Origin: Punica granatum
Lineage: Eukaryota; Streptophyta; Magnoliopsida; Myrtales; Lythraceae
Reading direction: 5' to 3'
DNA length: 64,000 bases
Assembly (NCBI RefSeq): GCF_007655135.1
Contig: NC_045131.1
Location: forward strand, 16,414,001 to 16,478,000
Shown here: piece by piece, positions 1 through 11,740 of the stretch
Layout of the letters: each line of letters opens with the position of its first letter
How positions within the stretch are numbered: the stretch's first letter is position 1
Position numbers and translations under genes: made by a program
The notes under the pieces: model-generated
What the model saw: the letters and a program-made list of their open reading frames with translations, nothing else
The model's database searches: none
What the model was told of the DNA's origin: nothing

Positions 1-1070
1 GACCTAGCTAGCTCGCATCAATCAATTGTCTAAATATATACATATCAGAGAATGAATGATGCTCACGACAACCAAGTCAATTGGGCTTACACGTTAACTC
101 TAATTGGCAATTTATTTATTTATTTTTTTATGACTGAATGCGGTAACGCGGTGAAATCTAGTGACATACGCTTTCGGCTAAACATATGTACTATCATTCA
201 CGAGTTAGGTTCTGATCAATCACGGCACGAAAGTCATCCTCATTATAGTCTTCGATAATAACTACGCAACGGCAATCTTGGTGCAAGAATTACTATATAT
301 ATATATATACACATATATATATTTGGCTGGCCACAGAAAAGCTATGGGAATATTTCAGTCCAGTACGAGCACGTAGTCAACTTCGACCAATAGTGGGTCG
401 ATTAATTAATTTGTTATCAATGAAAATATCGATCATTGAATTCTTAATTTGATGTGTATTATTTTCTTTGCATGCAAGTACCAGTGTTAGCATAGCTCGT
501 TCCTGTTTGTAAACATGGCCATCTTAACTCTTGAGATTCTTGAGATTTGCATACGTGCGCCTGCTTCCCTAATTTCTTTGGCTATTTTTGTGTTACGTAG
601 ATAGTAAAGTCACTATTCATCAGAAAAAGATAGTGAAGTCACAATACCATTTATATATATATATTGAAATTCTTTGACGTTCATTAATAAAAATATAAAT
701 CAGTTGCTTGAATTAAAAGTGAGCGTGTCATAATTTATGTACTCTTTTTGTTTTGTCCATGCTATATATCCACAGGTTCACATTCATACGCTAAGCACGA
801 TCGGATGTAAAGTAATAATGATAAATGTACACATGCTTATAAAAAAATAATAAAAGAAAAAGATATATATACACGATACATAGCTATAGGCTCTATATAG
901 CTATATGTAATATAAGCATGAATTGTGCGTTGCACTTGGTAAACTGTCCTCCGTGTACGCAGAGTTTCCCTACAAATCAAGGATACTAAAATCCACTGTT
1001 TCACATGGTGATAATGGTAAGTTGAAATCCAGAACAAGAATTATTCTCATGCTATGACTGAAAACATCTT
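1..1070. other. AT-rich intergenic, no gene seen
   Basis: No coding pattern. Contains (TA)n runs near 291-325 and 650-665. The same sequence is mirrored at about 37470-38533, where the (TA)n tracts differ in length. Confidence 0.6.
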
Positions 1071-1074
1071 AATG

Positions 1075-1318
1075 GTGCGTTTGAATTCAGAGTTAAAGTA
1101 ACTTTGATTTTGATTTTGATTTTGATTGTGGAAAATGACAAATGAGATCTGATTATAAATTTGACTTGAGAAACGTGTGTTTTTGTTGTGTAGTGTATTG
1201 AGTTAAAGTTAAAGTTTTAATTTTTGACTTGGGAAATGTGTGTTTTTGTTGTGTAGTGTGTTGAGTTAACGTTAAAGTTAAAGTTAAAATTTTTTGTTTG
1301 GGAATCCAAACAGGGAAT
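1075..1318. mobile_element. MITE-like element with internal 75-bp tandem repeat
   Basis: The ends resemble imperfect inverted repeats: GTGCGTTTGAATTC at the left, and the complement of the right end reads CCTGTTTGGATTCCC. Inside are two head-to-tail copies of a unit of about 75 bp that includes GTGTGTTTTTGTTGTGTAG. No transposase. The class is uncertain because no clear target duplication is visible. Confidence 0.5.
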
Positions 1319-1334
1319 GATTAGAAATGGGTTA

Positions 1335-1478
1335 ATCACGTAATGATCTTTGCACTTTTTTTACTAAATATAGCACGACCTTTAGAAAATGGTACCGAAT
1401 GACACGATCTTTTCACTTTTTTCTAAATATAGCACGACCTTTAAATAATAACAAAGAAATGCATGACATTTGCAATTT
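1335..1478. repeat. Short imperfect tandem repeat (about 66-bp unit)
   Basis: Two full and one partial copy of a unit containing CTAAATATAGCACGACCTTT, separated by T-rich runs. Mirrored at about 37060-37200. Confidence 0.6.
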
Positions 1479-1479
1479 T

Positions 1480-2160
1480 TCCTAACACTATGTTTGGATA
1501 ACTTTGAGTAAGAGATTTGGACGATTTCAGAGCGGGAGGGGTTTAGAGGGTTATGGAGACTTTAGGAGGGGAAGGATTTGGAGGTTTTTGAAAGGGTTTA
1601 AAAAACCTTGTTTGGTTAGACTTCATAAAGGGTTCGGAGGGTTTTGGAATATAATCGTTAAGCAAATCCACTTAATGCATATATATTGTGAAACTGCATG
1701 TGCCAAGTGAAGGTCTTCTCATGTAGTCGTTTCCTTTTATTCGCGGGACCGAACAATGAAATTCTTGACATGATGAAAGCAAGACACATGATATATTTTT
1801 AAGGCTGCCATAGATGTAACATAATAATACATGCTTGTTGGTTTTGCTAATTATTAATGACCAAAATCAGTAATTGGATGCATTTATAAAGGTCAAATTA
1901 CTGTTGTTATAATCGAAATCCGCTTTCTGACATAGCTTCCTCTCCTTGTCTTTCTGTTTCGGACAAAAATAGATATATCTAGTAAAGCCGTCTCATATCG
2001 GCATGTTCATATAATCAGTTTGGATGCATAATAATAAGGTCAAATTATTCTCAGCATAAGTTTCCCTGCCTCTTAAGAAATTTGACGGTCTTTTCTTAGT
2101 ATACCAAAAGTAAATGTGATATATATATATATATATAAAGGTAGGAAATTATGATCACTC
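1480..2160. other. Intergenic; possible MITE fragment and TATA-rich tract
   Basis: 1490-1700 has GT-rich, G-rich sequence beginning TGTTTGGATAAC, resembling the end of a hAT-type MITE, but no partner end is convincing. 1700-2110 shows nothing recognisable. 2119-2139 is a (TA)n run followed by TATAAAGG, about 75-90 bp upstream of the subtilase pseudogene start. Confidence 0.35.
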
Positions 2161-2210
2161 GCTCATGAGTGTCTCATCAATCAGCTAGCAGAACTGAAAA
2201 TTCCCAAGAA

Positions 2211-2982
2211 ATGGCCACCAAGGATGCACTTTTCCAATGTTTCTGCTTTCTGTCATATTCCTGTTGATCAACAACGCAAGATGCCTTCCCAAGGTTGACG
2301 ACAAGAAGGTGAACGCCGTTTGACCAACCCCTCGTGTTCATGATATGATGATGAGCAGAACATTTGATTACTTCGTGATCTTTACAAATGATGCGCTGCA
2401 ACAAAGTTCATGATCATTGTCTGCTTTTTGTGCAATTTAATTTCAGCAGGTCTACATAGTTTACCTCGGTTCCCTTAATCCAACTGAAACATCGGAAACG
2501 TATTCCCCAACTTCTCACCATCTCAGTTTGCTGCAACAAGTTGTAGAGGATGAGAGGTAAAGATCATTATATTAATTAGCTCCAAAGAAACCATATATTT
2601 TCTTTGGCCACATTTCTCTTTTCCTAGCTATTAATCTTTCCTCGGCTTTCATCAGCTTGAATTGTCATCTTCCTCTGTCTCACAGGTCCGCTTTCGCTTT
2701 CCTCATCAGAAGCTACAAAAGGAGTTTCAATGGTTTTGCTGCTTAGCACACTGAAAAAGAGGCAAAGAAGCTAGCCGGTGAGTATTCATTCTTTTAAATA
2801 ACGAATATTAGATGTTATATATTAGCATGTAATTGCATCAGCCGTGAATGTGATATATGTTTCTGTGGACTGTGTTGATGAATTTAGGCAAGGACGAAGT
2901 ATTTTCAGTGTTTCCAAGCCGAACTTTCCACTTACAGACCACAAAATCGTGGGATTTCATCGGATTTTCCAAGACAGCAAAA
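2211..2982 (+). pseudogene. Cucumisin-like subtilase (SBT) pseudogene, 5' exons only
   Basis: Four exon-like pieces read as the N-terminus of a plant subtilisin-like serine protease. The ATG at 2211 starts a hydrophobic leader; a 1-nt frameshift near 2250-2253 moves it to another frame (IFLLINNARCLPKVDD). Piece 2 (2447-2556) reads QVYIVYLGSLNPTE then SHHLSLLQQVVEDE, the I9 propeptide signature. Piece 3 (2686-2777) reads SYKRSFNGFAA then an in-frame TAG (2744-2746), then KEAKKLAG. Piece 4 (2888-2982) reads VFPSRTFHLQTTKSWDFIGF, the junction into the S8 domain. Splice sites still look intact (AG/GTAAAG at 2556; AG before 2447, 2686 and 2888). Catalytic Asp/His/Asn/Ser regions are absent: beyond about 3000 the sequence turns into repeats. 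An active enzyme of this family would have about 730-760 residues, so this is clearly a decayed 5' fragment. Confidence 0.85.
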
Positions 2983-3034
2983 TGGATTCAACATCTTGTG
3001 ATCTTATTAAGTTTTCATACACAAACCCTTAAAA

Positions 3035-3365
3035 AAAACAGGTAGGCTCAGGCTGTACTTTAGGCAACCCTTCCTAAATGGTCAGGAGAAATGGTCGCCA
3101 CAGCCTTTCATATACCGAGTTTTTGAAAAAGGGTCGCCTCAGGCCGTACTTTGGCCGACCCTTTATGTGGGGTCACCAAAAATGGTTACAAAAGGCCTTT
3201 CTCTCTCCCAACCTTATGAAAGAAGAGTCGTCTAAGGGCAGATATTGGCCAACCATCACCAAAAGAGTCACTAAAAGGGCCGGCAAAAAGTATAGTGTTA
3301 TCCCGACCCTTTTGGAAAAAATCGCAAAAGCGTGACCTTACCTGACCCTATTGGAGATGTTGCCT
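3035..3365. repeat. GGGTCG/CGACCC-rich degenerate repeat block
   Basis: Repeated words such as AGGGTCGCC, GGCCGACCCT and CCCGACCC in both orientations, spaced 25-60 bp. A related block lies at 25485-25860. Short motifs arranged this way are typical of transposon subterminal regions (for example CACTA), but no terminal CACTA motif or target duplication is visible. The right arm lacks this block (deletion). Confidence 0.5.
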
Positions 3366-3377
3366 TTTATATATATA

Positions 3378-6300
3378 TGTCAACACCCCATTTTGGCTCA
3401 CCAATTCAAACAATGCTTATCAGCAATGATCCAGGCCACGACTTGAGTAAGAATATACAAAACGGCTCGACAGAGCAAGAAATCACTATTCATCCTCAAG
3501 TCAGCCAAAATAAGCAGATGATAGGGATGAACGACAAAAGAATTTCCTAGGTCATCAAAAGGCAATAAAGTGACTAGAGAGCTCAACAACATCGAAAATC
3601 GGTATTTTCAGAGTACACTACGGACAATTTTATTTTTCGATAGTTTGCTCAACCATCGGAAGATAGCCAATATTGAACTCCAAAAATCCACATCAGTGCT
3701 AAACAGATGAAAAGTGTCTTCAAACGCATTTTACAGATCATCTGCTCTATACAGAACAACTTTCTGTATACAGACAATTTTTCAGTGGAAGTCCAAAAAT
3801 GCCGGTTTCTCAGAGAAAAGTTAATTCCAAATGTTATATGCGGCCATGTCCCAGAAGCATACAGAGCATGAGCAGTACTTCAGATTGTCTCTTGGAAGCC
3901 ACACTGACACTTCAAATGACTTCCGAGGGACATAACGAGCATACCCTTCTTAAAAAATGCATAACCGGAGATTGGTCTGACGGAATAATGGCAAACGAAG
4001 TTGACTCTGCATTGACCTGAAAACTCCAGCGGATAGATGCAATTGGGCAAAACAGACAGCAAAACCCTTTTCAATTTCCCGAGTAACCTCCGAGGAGCAT
4101 AAAAGGCCATTTTCAGTGGAAATCCATATCCGAAGGTTCTTTTTGTGGAAACTTGATGCCAGATGCCTACCCTACACAGTGCTAGCCATTCCAAGGCTTA
4201 ATATGGAATCGTCAGACTGAATTTCACAATTCATCTAGGCCTCCCGAGCAGTGCTTTAAAGGTCTCAAATGCACTTTTCAAGTCCTTAGAAGTCTAATCT
4301 CGACAAACAGAGATCAATGTGATCTCTGAATCGCCCAACCAACTCAGAAAACAATCTGAGAAATCCAGTTTCGGACTCTTAGAACGTCTCCGGCTCCACA
4401 TTTGCATTACCGGCTTAAGGGTTAATTGTTCACGTTATCTGACAATTTATGTTAAAATGACCAACGTGGGATACATATACAAGATATGCTGTCAGAAGCA
4501 GTTAACTTCGCTCTGGTTACCTGAAACGAGCAAAACCGGCTTCCGAGCATCGTACGGACAAAAGGCATTTTCCAACGAAAAGTGTTGATCTTGGGCTCAT
4601 TAAATCCGTTTTCTCGCGTATATCGACAATTCGATGTTCAATTTGAACCACGAGCTTCGAATACGCGACCAATCGAGACCCGAGCTTTCTCCCAGTTTTT
4701 CTTCTTAGGCCATGGGACCCACGGGCTGCCCTTACTTGCCATTACCACCCTCTCCTTGCTCTCTTGCACACTTGCCCCAAAAATATCTAAGTCTTCCAAG
4801 ATTGCACTCCAACTTCACATCCAAGTCCATTAATGCATTTTGGCTCATCTTCATCAAGATACTTGGCTCATATTCATCCCCATCCTCATTAGCAAAACCG
4901 ACTTTTGCTAATCAAGGGGATAAGTGTGCTTTGTTCGCTTAATTGTCCATTAAGTTTGCCCATATATTGCTCAAGAGTTATTAAGTTAATGACTTTTGCT
5001 CTTGCATACTCTCACTAGCTTTCTCCCTCTAGGAATGCTCTTAATTCTCCCTTACCTCCAGTAGCAAAACCGCAACCCAATCCAAGCAAAAATCCTTAGA
5101 GCTTAAGTCGGAATCCATGGTGTTCACTATTCCGACTTATATAAAATTTTCCAAACTTCATGGCTCACATGTCTTGGACCCAAGGAGTTCATTTCTGAAC
5201 TCAGATTTTTAATTTGAAGTCGTTTGCTCATCATTTCGGGTCGATTTAGTCGTTTCAGGTTCAACTCGTGCTCTCGAGTGAACAGTGCACCCGTCACCAA
5301 CTTCTGCGTCCAGACACTCGGTGACGCCCGCGCGCGTCCGTTCTGCACATCCGTCTGCACGCTAGCTCCTGCTCGTCCGTCACCGCGCGCGCTCCTGCAC
5401 CTGTGCCCCCCGGACGTCCCCTGCATGCATGCACGTCCACACGTCCCCAACATCTAGCTCGCCCGCCCTTGCCCTGCGCGCTAGACTGCACTCCTGGACG
5501 TCTAGCCACACGCCTGACGCCCTCCAGCACCCCTGCTGCTTGCTCCAGCCGCCCGATCATCCTTGCAAGTGCACCTAAGCACTCTCCTTTGTGCATAACC
5601 GAGTCACCTGACTCTCAAACCCTTCCCCGACTCTTTCCTCATATCTCGAGGCTATATACCATTCTCGACTTAGGGGAGTTAGGTTTTTTTACATTTCTTG
5701 TATGTTTATGAAATAATATGGTGTTTTAAGCATATATCATTTGCAAGATTACATTTTTATGCATTTTCATATTATATTATGCATGTTTATCATCGGTTAA
5801 CATATCAACATGTCGGGAAACATTTGAATCGTAGTTGAGAAGAACATTCCGACCCGAGAAAGGCAAAAGAGTTCACAGGTTTGCCTCCAAGAGAGGTGAC
5901 CGAATGCTCTTTTGCTCTTTTCGGGCAAGGAATGGTCTTCTTGACCCGATCCAAGTTTGATTCCCGAGTTTCATCGTGTTTTCCCGCATGCATGAAATTG
6001 ATATTGTTTTATCGATTCCTTAAATAACATGTTTGCGCATGTTTGCATCAATGCATGTTTGAATGTGTTATTAAACCCATGGCAATACCGACTTTTGTTA
6101 AAACACGTGTTATTTATCATGCTTATTGTTCGAACATACGAGAAAACAACCAAAATGGGACGAGGAAACCATTCAAGACTCTATTTGAGTCAATAGAGCT
6201 CTCGGCCATCCTCAAGGGGAAGAGGTCGAGACCCTCTTGAGTCGAATTTGGTTTCCTTATCCAGTTTGAAATCTTTTTCTCGGATTGTGTGCAATTGTAA

Positions 6301-7206
6301 TCTCCATATCTTCACAAATCACACGTTAAAAAATGTCTTTATCAAGCAATATGCATGGATTTGAGTATCAGTGACTCTTTTGGGTCCATTCGGTTCCGAA
6401 GGTAGTTTCGGTCATTTGACCAAATTGTCCTCGATCCTTATGGAACCGTCTTGGTCACCGAGTCACGAATCGCTTTTCAACAAATTAATGCATCGACAAT
6501 AATCCTTAAGTGTTAATTTCACGAACGGGTTAATCGAGACGCTCACATGGTTAATTCATTCGACTTTAACAATCTTGCACGAATTAGACATTAATCTGTA
6601 ACTCGCGTCGACGAATTACAAAACGATGTTAATGCCCTTTTGAAAATTCTCATACTTTAAAATCTGAGACGCGCAATACAATGTAACATGGACGTCTAGG
6701 AATTGAGTTTTGACTTGAGTTTTGCCTGATTTAAGGTAATTCAGGCCGGAATACAGAAGTACTTTCTAGATCATTTCCGGACAGATCGACCGAATCTTCG
6801 GCTTTTATGGGATTTTCACATAACTCTGAAAAATTGAAGGAATTGGTCGGCGCCGGTTACAGGCCGAATTGGTCCCCATTGCATTGTTTCCCTTTTCTGA
6901 AAACAAATTTTCAAGTCAAGGGCAGAAGTGTCATTTTGTAATTTGGCGACATCCTAGGGTTAGTTTGACAGAAACACGACGGTATCGGAATAGGAACGGG
7001 CTACCTGTTCAGATGCAGGTTCATCTGCATAGCTCCTTTTTATTCCCACTGATGAGTTTCTGTCATCCTATCATAGTTTAGGGCGTTAGTCGGGTATTCT
7101 GTATCAAAACATAATTACCTGACTAATCATTTCACTTGATCTAATCGAATGTTAGAAAATGGTTAGGTGGAACTCTTGGTTCCAAATCTATAGTCAAAAT
7201 ACAAAT
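3378..7206 (-). mobile_element. Long Ogre/Tat-like gypsy LTR, truncated copy in arm alpha
   Basis: Read on the minus strand, the LTR 3' end is at 3378 (complement ends GGGGTGTTGACA), preceded on the plus strand by ATATA. The flank matches TATAT beside the other end of the same LTR at 26532, consistent with a 5-bp duplication, though in an AT run. Identity comes from matching the complete solo LTR at 50389-54963. A GC-rich stretch lies at 5290-5570. The LTR is cut off at 7206, so 5' terminal sequence is missing. Open frames inside (for example about 100 codons near 5300-5700) are incidental. Assignment to Tat/Ogre rests on LTR length and the GAGTCGCCACTTATC-type motif seen in the related copies. 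Confidence 0.75.
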
Positions 7207-7384
7207 ATTTACTGTAAATATTTAACACTGCCAATCCTAAATTAAATTAATTTTATATTTAACTTACAATATAATAATCTCTTCAAGAAATGTAATTTAT
7301 ATGTGACATATATCTCTACAATTATTATTGAGGAACAAATAATAATTTTCTCATTTGGTATTTTATTTTTTTAACTTTTTATTA
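7207..7384. other. AT-rich spacer, nothing recognised
   Basis: Begins where arm alpha ends. No coding pattern or repeat could be identified. Confidence 0.4.
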
Positions 7385-7715
7385 GTAAAATTTAAAATTT
7401 TTAATTTACCGAGGGATTTTCCCGCACTAAATTGTTTGTAAAAAATATTTGTACTTTAATTTTACCGGGGGATTTTCCCCTCGGTAAATTATTTTTAAAA
7501 ATATTTTTTTTATTTTACCGAGGGATTTTTCCCTTGGTAAGTTATTTAACAAATAATTTTTAAAATTTTACTGAGGGAAAAATCTGTCAATAATCCCATG
7601 GTAGTTTATGTTTTTTTTTAAAAAAAATCATTTTCTTAAAATTTTCATTTTACCAAGGAAATTACCGAGGGAATTTTACCGAGGGACGCAACCCCTCAGT
7701 AATCCCTTAATTTTT
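7385..7715. mobile_element. CACTA-like subterminal repeat array (remnant)
   Basis: Five or more degenerate copies of a motif like TTTACCGAGGGATTTTCCC and its complement CCCTCGGTAAA, separated by A/T runs. Arrays of ACCGAGGG-type motifs in both orientations are characteristic of the subterminal regions of plant CACTA (En/Spm) transposons. The expected terminal CACTACAAGAA is not present, so this is a remnant; no transposase is seen. Confidence 0.6.
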
Positions 7716-7739
7716 AGTATTGACAATCGGTGAATATCT

Positions 7740-8170
7740 ATTATAATCAATGAAGGCTTGTGAGAGAGAGAGTGCGTGAAGAGGGGAACGAGGATGGTGG
7801 TACATTGCACCGGAGTCACCATCACTCAAAATTGCATGCACCTAATCTTGCGGTGGGCGCTTCAGCTCAAGTTACCACCAACCCAGGCATCACCAACAAA
7901 CTTAAAGGCCGCTCTGATACAATGTGAAAGGTGGCCGAAGCCTGAAAGTTGATTTAAGTGGGTGGCCCACATGTCTAGCCCAAAATGTCCAACTAATAAG
8001 ATGATAAGTCCAATTATACATGCCTAAGGATTTTTTAATTTGTCCAATGAGGGGCAACAATTCTTAACACTCACCCGCACTTGACAACGTGTTGTCTTTT
8101 ACAAACCACACACGATGTGAAAATATCAGAGCGTGATTAGTTTTAAAAAAAAGCCTATACTATACTCTCT
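7740..8170 (-). mobile_element. Copia-type LTR fragment with primer-binding site, diverged
   Basis: CTCTGATACAATGTG at about 7912-7926 is the complement of a CA/TGGTATCAGAG junction, i.e. an LTR end beside an initiator-Met primer-binding site, with the element on the minus strand. The LTR would run from about 7923 to 8071. Sequence on both sides is related to 19900-20640, including sequence beyond the apparent LTR, so it is either the same element family or part of an older duplicated block. Confidence 0.5.
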
Positions 8171-8244
8171 TTCATAAATGTACTTAAAAACGAAAGTTGT
8201 CAGAAATTGAAGGATGTACTTCAAAAATTTTTCTCTCTTTCTCC

Positions 8245-8276
<32 letters not shown>

Positions 8277-8520
8277 ACAAAGCCCGAATTGAATTCTCGA
8301 GCCGCCGCATCATAAAAAATAAGAAACAAAACTTTCTCGCTTTGCCACGTTATCACTTATACATTAATGAATTTTTTTATGATTAGTTATGGAGTAGAAT
8401 ATATATAATTTGCATATAGCCCAACATAATATATATAGGAGAACAAAAGAAGCACTAGACTATATACATTGGCTGTTATTCAGGAAATTTTTTTATATTT
8501 TTTTTTTATGATTAATTATG
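8171..8520. repeat. Diverged, inverted relative of 18640-18960
   Basis: Words such as CATAAAAAATAAGAAACAAA, CTCGCTTTG and GACTATATACATT match, as reverse complement, the stretch around the foldback at 18651-18770. Only one side of the foldback is represented here. Includes a (TA)n run near 8246-8271. Confidence 0.5.
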
Positions 8521-9254
8521 CAAGCGTATATAATGAAGTCTATCTCAATCAGAGGTCCCACCATAATCGAATTGCATTCATATATATTGGTGCAAAAAAT
8601 AGAGTTGAAAATCAATATTAACGAGAGTTTATAATATTTATTGAGTTACCTTTTGCATTATGGTTAAATATATTCTTATAATATTAACCACAATCAAATT
8701 ATCATTTATATAATATTGTTTGTTCATAATATTGCTGTTTATATTGTGCTTTTATATATATATATATATATATATACACATACCGCACAAGCAGAAAAAG
8801 AGACGCAGGCAAAGGGAGAAGCAGCCAAGTGTGCCAACCAAGGCCATAGGTAGTCAACTATATCAGGTTCTAATATACTTTGGAGGATAGTGCAAGCAAA
8901 AATAACTATGACCTCTCATTCCCATTAAATTTGATTGATTATGTGTCCAAGAAAGACTAAAATCATGTTCACATGAAACATTCTTAAATTTTTTTTCCTG
9001 TTCATTTACTTATATTTTCTAATGTATAATATTACAGATTTTGAAGCGCTACAATAGTTTATCACATGATAAAAGATTTGGGTCCTAAGAAAGGCATATG
9101 GACAGTTGGAGTGAGATTGACAAAATTGTGAGACGACATGTACACAAGGACTAATAAAGTCATTAATCTTAACGTGATTTTCCTTGATGAAGCGGCATGC
9201 TTTGGTACTTTTGACTAATTATAATATTTTGAAATATAAACCTTGATTATTTAT
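8521..9254. other. AT-rich spacer, nothing recognised
   Basis: No gene or clear element. Contains a (TA)n tract near 8752-8775. Whether this stretch also has a mirror copy cannot be seen because the partner would lie beyond the right window edge. Confidence 0.4.
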
Positions 9255-10039
9255 TTAATTATTATTATTTCTAATGAAATCAGGTTAAGATTACGAAAGT
9301 CTCAGATTGATTTATCAGATCATTTCTTCGTGAAAAATGATTAGACATCGTCAATACATTCAAGATAACTACAACCTCATCCAGGTTCCGCCCTGCAAAT
9401 GTTGATATAAGATGTTGTTCCTACTTATAACATCAGTTACTGAGTTGAAGGAAGATCAATTACCCATCAACCGACACAAGTTTGAGTTTATTGATATGCA
9501 AATAATAACTGTAGACGCAACTTGACAGATAAATCAATAGTTTTGCGGTAATTGGAATAGTCTTACTTTGTTTTATTTACATTATATCTTATATTTTTCC
9601 CTACATATGTTATTAGCAAGTTCGACGCTATTGGAGATATTGAAAAAGTTAACACTACAACTTGCCTTACTCACAAAATTGATATTGAGCTACTACTTCT
9701 CGGGTGTTATTTTACTTAATGTATTTAATCTTCATAAGCTAAAATGTATTGTATATAATAAAAGTAAATTAATAGGAGCACCTGCGTAGCGAGCGGATAT
9801 TGACTTAGTTTTACTAATAGTCAATTCCGTATTTTTTTGTTAATTTTTCTTTTTTTTTGGTTAGGCTTTCTTTTTTCCCGTTGTTTTTTCCATTAGCTTT
9901 CCATCAATTCCTTAAAAATTAAATATTAAATAATCTTAAAAAAATAAATATACAAAAAGAAAAAAAAGTACATAGTAATTTATTATGTATTTACATATTT
10001 AGAATTCTTGACATTCACCAGACAACTAATTCAGATATT
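9255..10039. other. AT-rich intergenic, no gene seen
   Basis: Open frames here are short, with no recognisable similarity and amino-acid changes between the arms. Mirrored at about 63210-64000. Confidence 0.45.
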
Positions 10040-10430
10040 GCAACAGGGAACTTTAAATCCTGCCTCATTCCGTCCCGTCCCTATCCTGGTTTAAAGACCA
10101 AATGTAGGGCATCTCAAAATCCGGATGTAATGCGGATCGATTACTATAATACTAACCCAAAAAAAGAAAAGAAAAGAAAAGAAAAGAAAGACAATAAAAT
10201 AAAATAAAAGTGTGATGTTAGATAGCATTTCTTACAGATTCTGCGGGCGACGGTAACGGATTGTAGGGCAAAGAAAGGACAACTCCTCAGGTCACTCTAT
10301 ATTGTACGAGGACTGGATCTTTTGGAAAGCTTTTCAATACATAGCGTCTTCTTCTCTTCCAATAGAAGAATATTATATATCATAGGGTAGAACTTCCCCA
10401 GTCCCTTTCAGTTGCTGAGATAATTACATA
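10040..10430 (+). repeat. Block with a diverged direct copy at 20840-21130
   Basis: Shares collinear words with 20840-21130: ...CAGATTCTGCGGGCGAC / ...CAGATTCTGAGGGGGAC, GGGCAAAGAAAGGAC / GGCCAAAGAAAGGAC, and TTGCTGAGAT. The offset (about 10.75 kb) is close to the offset between the two paralogous genes (10.37 kb). No coding function recognised. Includes an (AAAAG)n run near 10162-10190. Mirrored near 62810-63180. Confidence 0.5.
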
Positions 10431-10803
10431 GATTACATGGATTTGAAATCTATGTGATACTCATGTAAATATTTCTCGTGACTTTGGGAGTTCGTTTCTC
10501 CTCCTTAGATGTTATGTACTATTGCTCGTCTTACAAACAGCCAGATGAACAGTTTTCTATCCGTTTCTCTTTCTCCCTATATAATATTACCTTCCAATCT
10601 AGTTAAAATTAACTTTGTTTGGTTTTCAAGTAAAAAATTTTATTCTAACCAATTCAACTCTATTCTTTTCCATGTTCAACACTTAATCATTACTATTTTA
10701 TATTTTTTTATTTAATAATAATTTTTTACTCATACGTTTTTCCTTATTATTTTTATAATTAATTTTTTAATAATGAATTCTCCATATACTTTCATATCGA
10801 CGT

Positions 10804-10836
<33 letters not shown>

Positions 10837-11740
10837 TTCTCACGTATCTCTATATTTATCAATACTTTCAGTCATTACACAATATCAAATTCAATTGAAT
10901 CATAATCCAACACGAAAACCAAACGAAAGCTAGCAATCTGTTTATTATATTACCTGGCTACATAGCAATCTGGGAATATGTAGATAGATTACTGCAATGT
11001 ATGGCTAAGCAGACATCTGAATGGCATTATTCCCAACAAATAGGCTGAAGGTACCCGTGATCTTTCTAAAAAAATAATAATAATAACTCCCTACTTTTCC
11101 TTTTTTTGTTCCACCTTGATGAAATTTTAATTAGGTAATCACATAATACATTGGCAAAAGCAGATAAATTCTTCCACCAACGATCGCTCGTCATCTTTTA
11201 CTAAAATAACGAGCGAGGCATTTTTTTTTAATTCTTGAAAATATAAAAAATAAATGTTATGAAATGACCTAATTACCTATTTGAAAAAGTAATCAACTAA
11301 TTAAAAGAAACTAACTCAAAATATTTTTATCATAATACACAACTATCTCTCTCCTTTTTCTTTCCATTTTTTGCTCCCTCTTCACATTTTTCTCCTCACG
11401 TCTCTCTTCTCTCTCCCCTCTCTTTCTGTCTCATGTTAACTCTCTCTCTCCTTCTCACCACTTAAATCACTTTTGTTTATTTTTCACTAATTTTCATGAT
11501 TTTGATGGAAATTTTGGAATTTAGTAAATATTAGCGTATGATCCCAGCTTATGTGAATTTTTTCTTATGAATATATTGACGTGAAATAATGATATACTTG
11601 TTAGGCAAAAGAAATAATGATATCTTTGAGCAAGTAATACAACTATAATTAACTTATTATGGGGCCTAATTTTATGAATTAAAAATAAAATTGTGAATTC
11701 GAATATTAGTATAAACATATAAAATTACAAATACATTATT
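10431..11740. other. AT-rich intergenic, microsatellites
   Basis: (CATA)n at about 10807-10830 and a pyrimidine (CT)-rich stretch at about 11340-11460. No gene seen. Mirrored at about 61504-62800; the (CATA)n run differs between arms. Confidence 0.45.

Larger units (their letters stand above)
1..7206 (+). repeat. Inverted-repeat arm alpha (left copy)
   Basis: The reverse complement of this stretch is found at 28956-38533. Base 1 pairs with 38533 and the inner limit 7206 pairs with 28956, where the shared word ACAAAT ends and the two sides diverge. The arm may continue left of the window. Differences from the other arm are scattered substitutions, (TA)n length changes, a nested solo LTR present only in the right arm, and a segment of about 1.25 kb (2251-3501) missing from the right arm. 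Confidence 0.93.

Noticed and set aside
5127..5711. Open frames of 100-108 codons in the GC-rich stretch, repeated at 30524-31015
   Set aside because: They lie inside a non-coding LTR, have no domain, overlap on both strands, and change at many residues between arms.
7740..8170. Using this block alone as proof of an older segmental duplication with 19900-20640
   Set aside because: The shared sequence includes an LTR and primer-binding site, so two copies of one retrotransposon family explain much of it.
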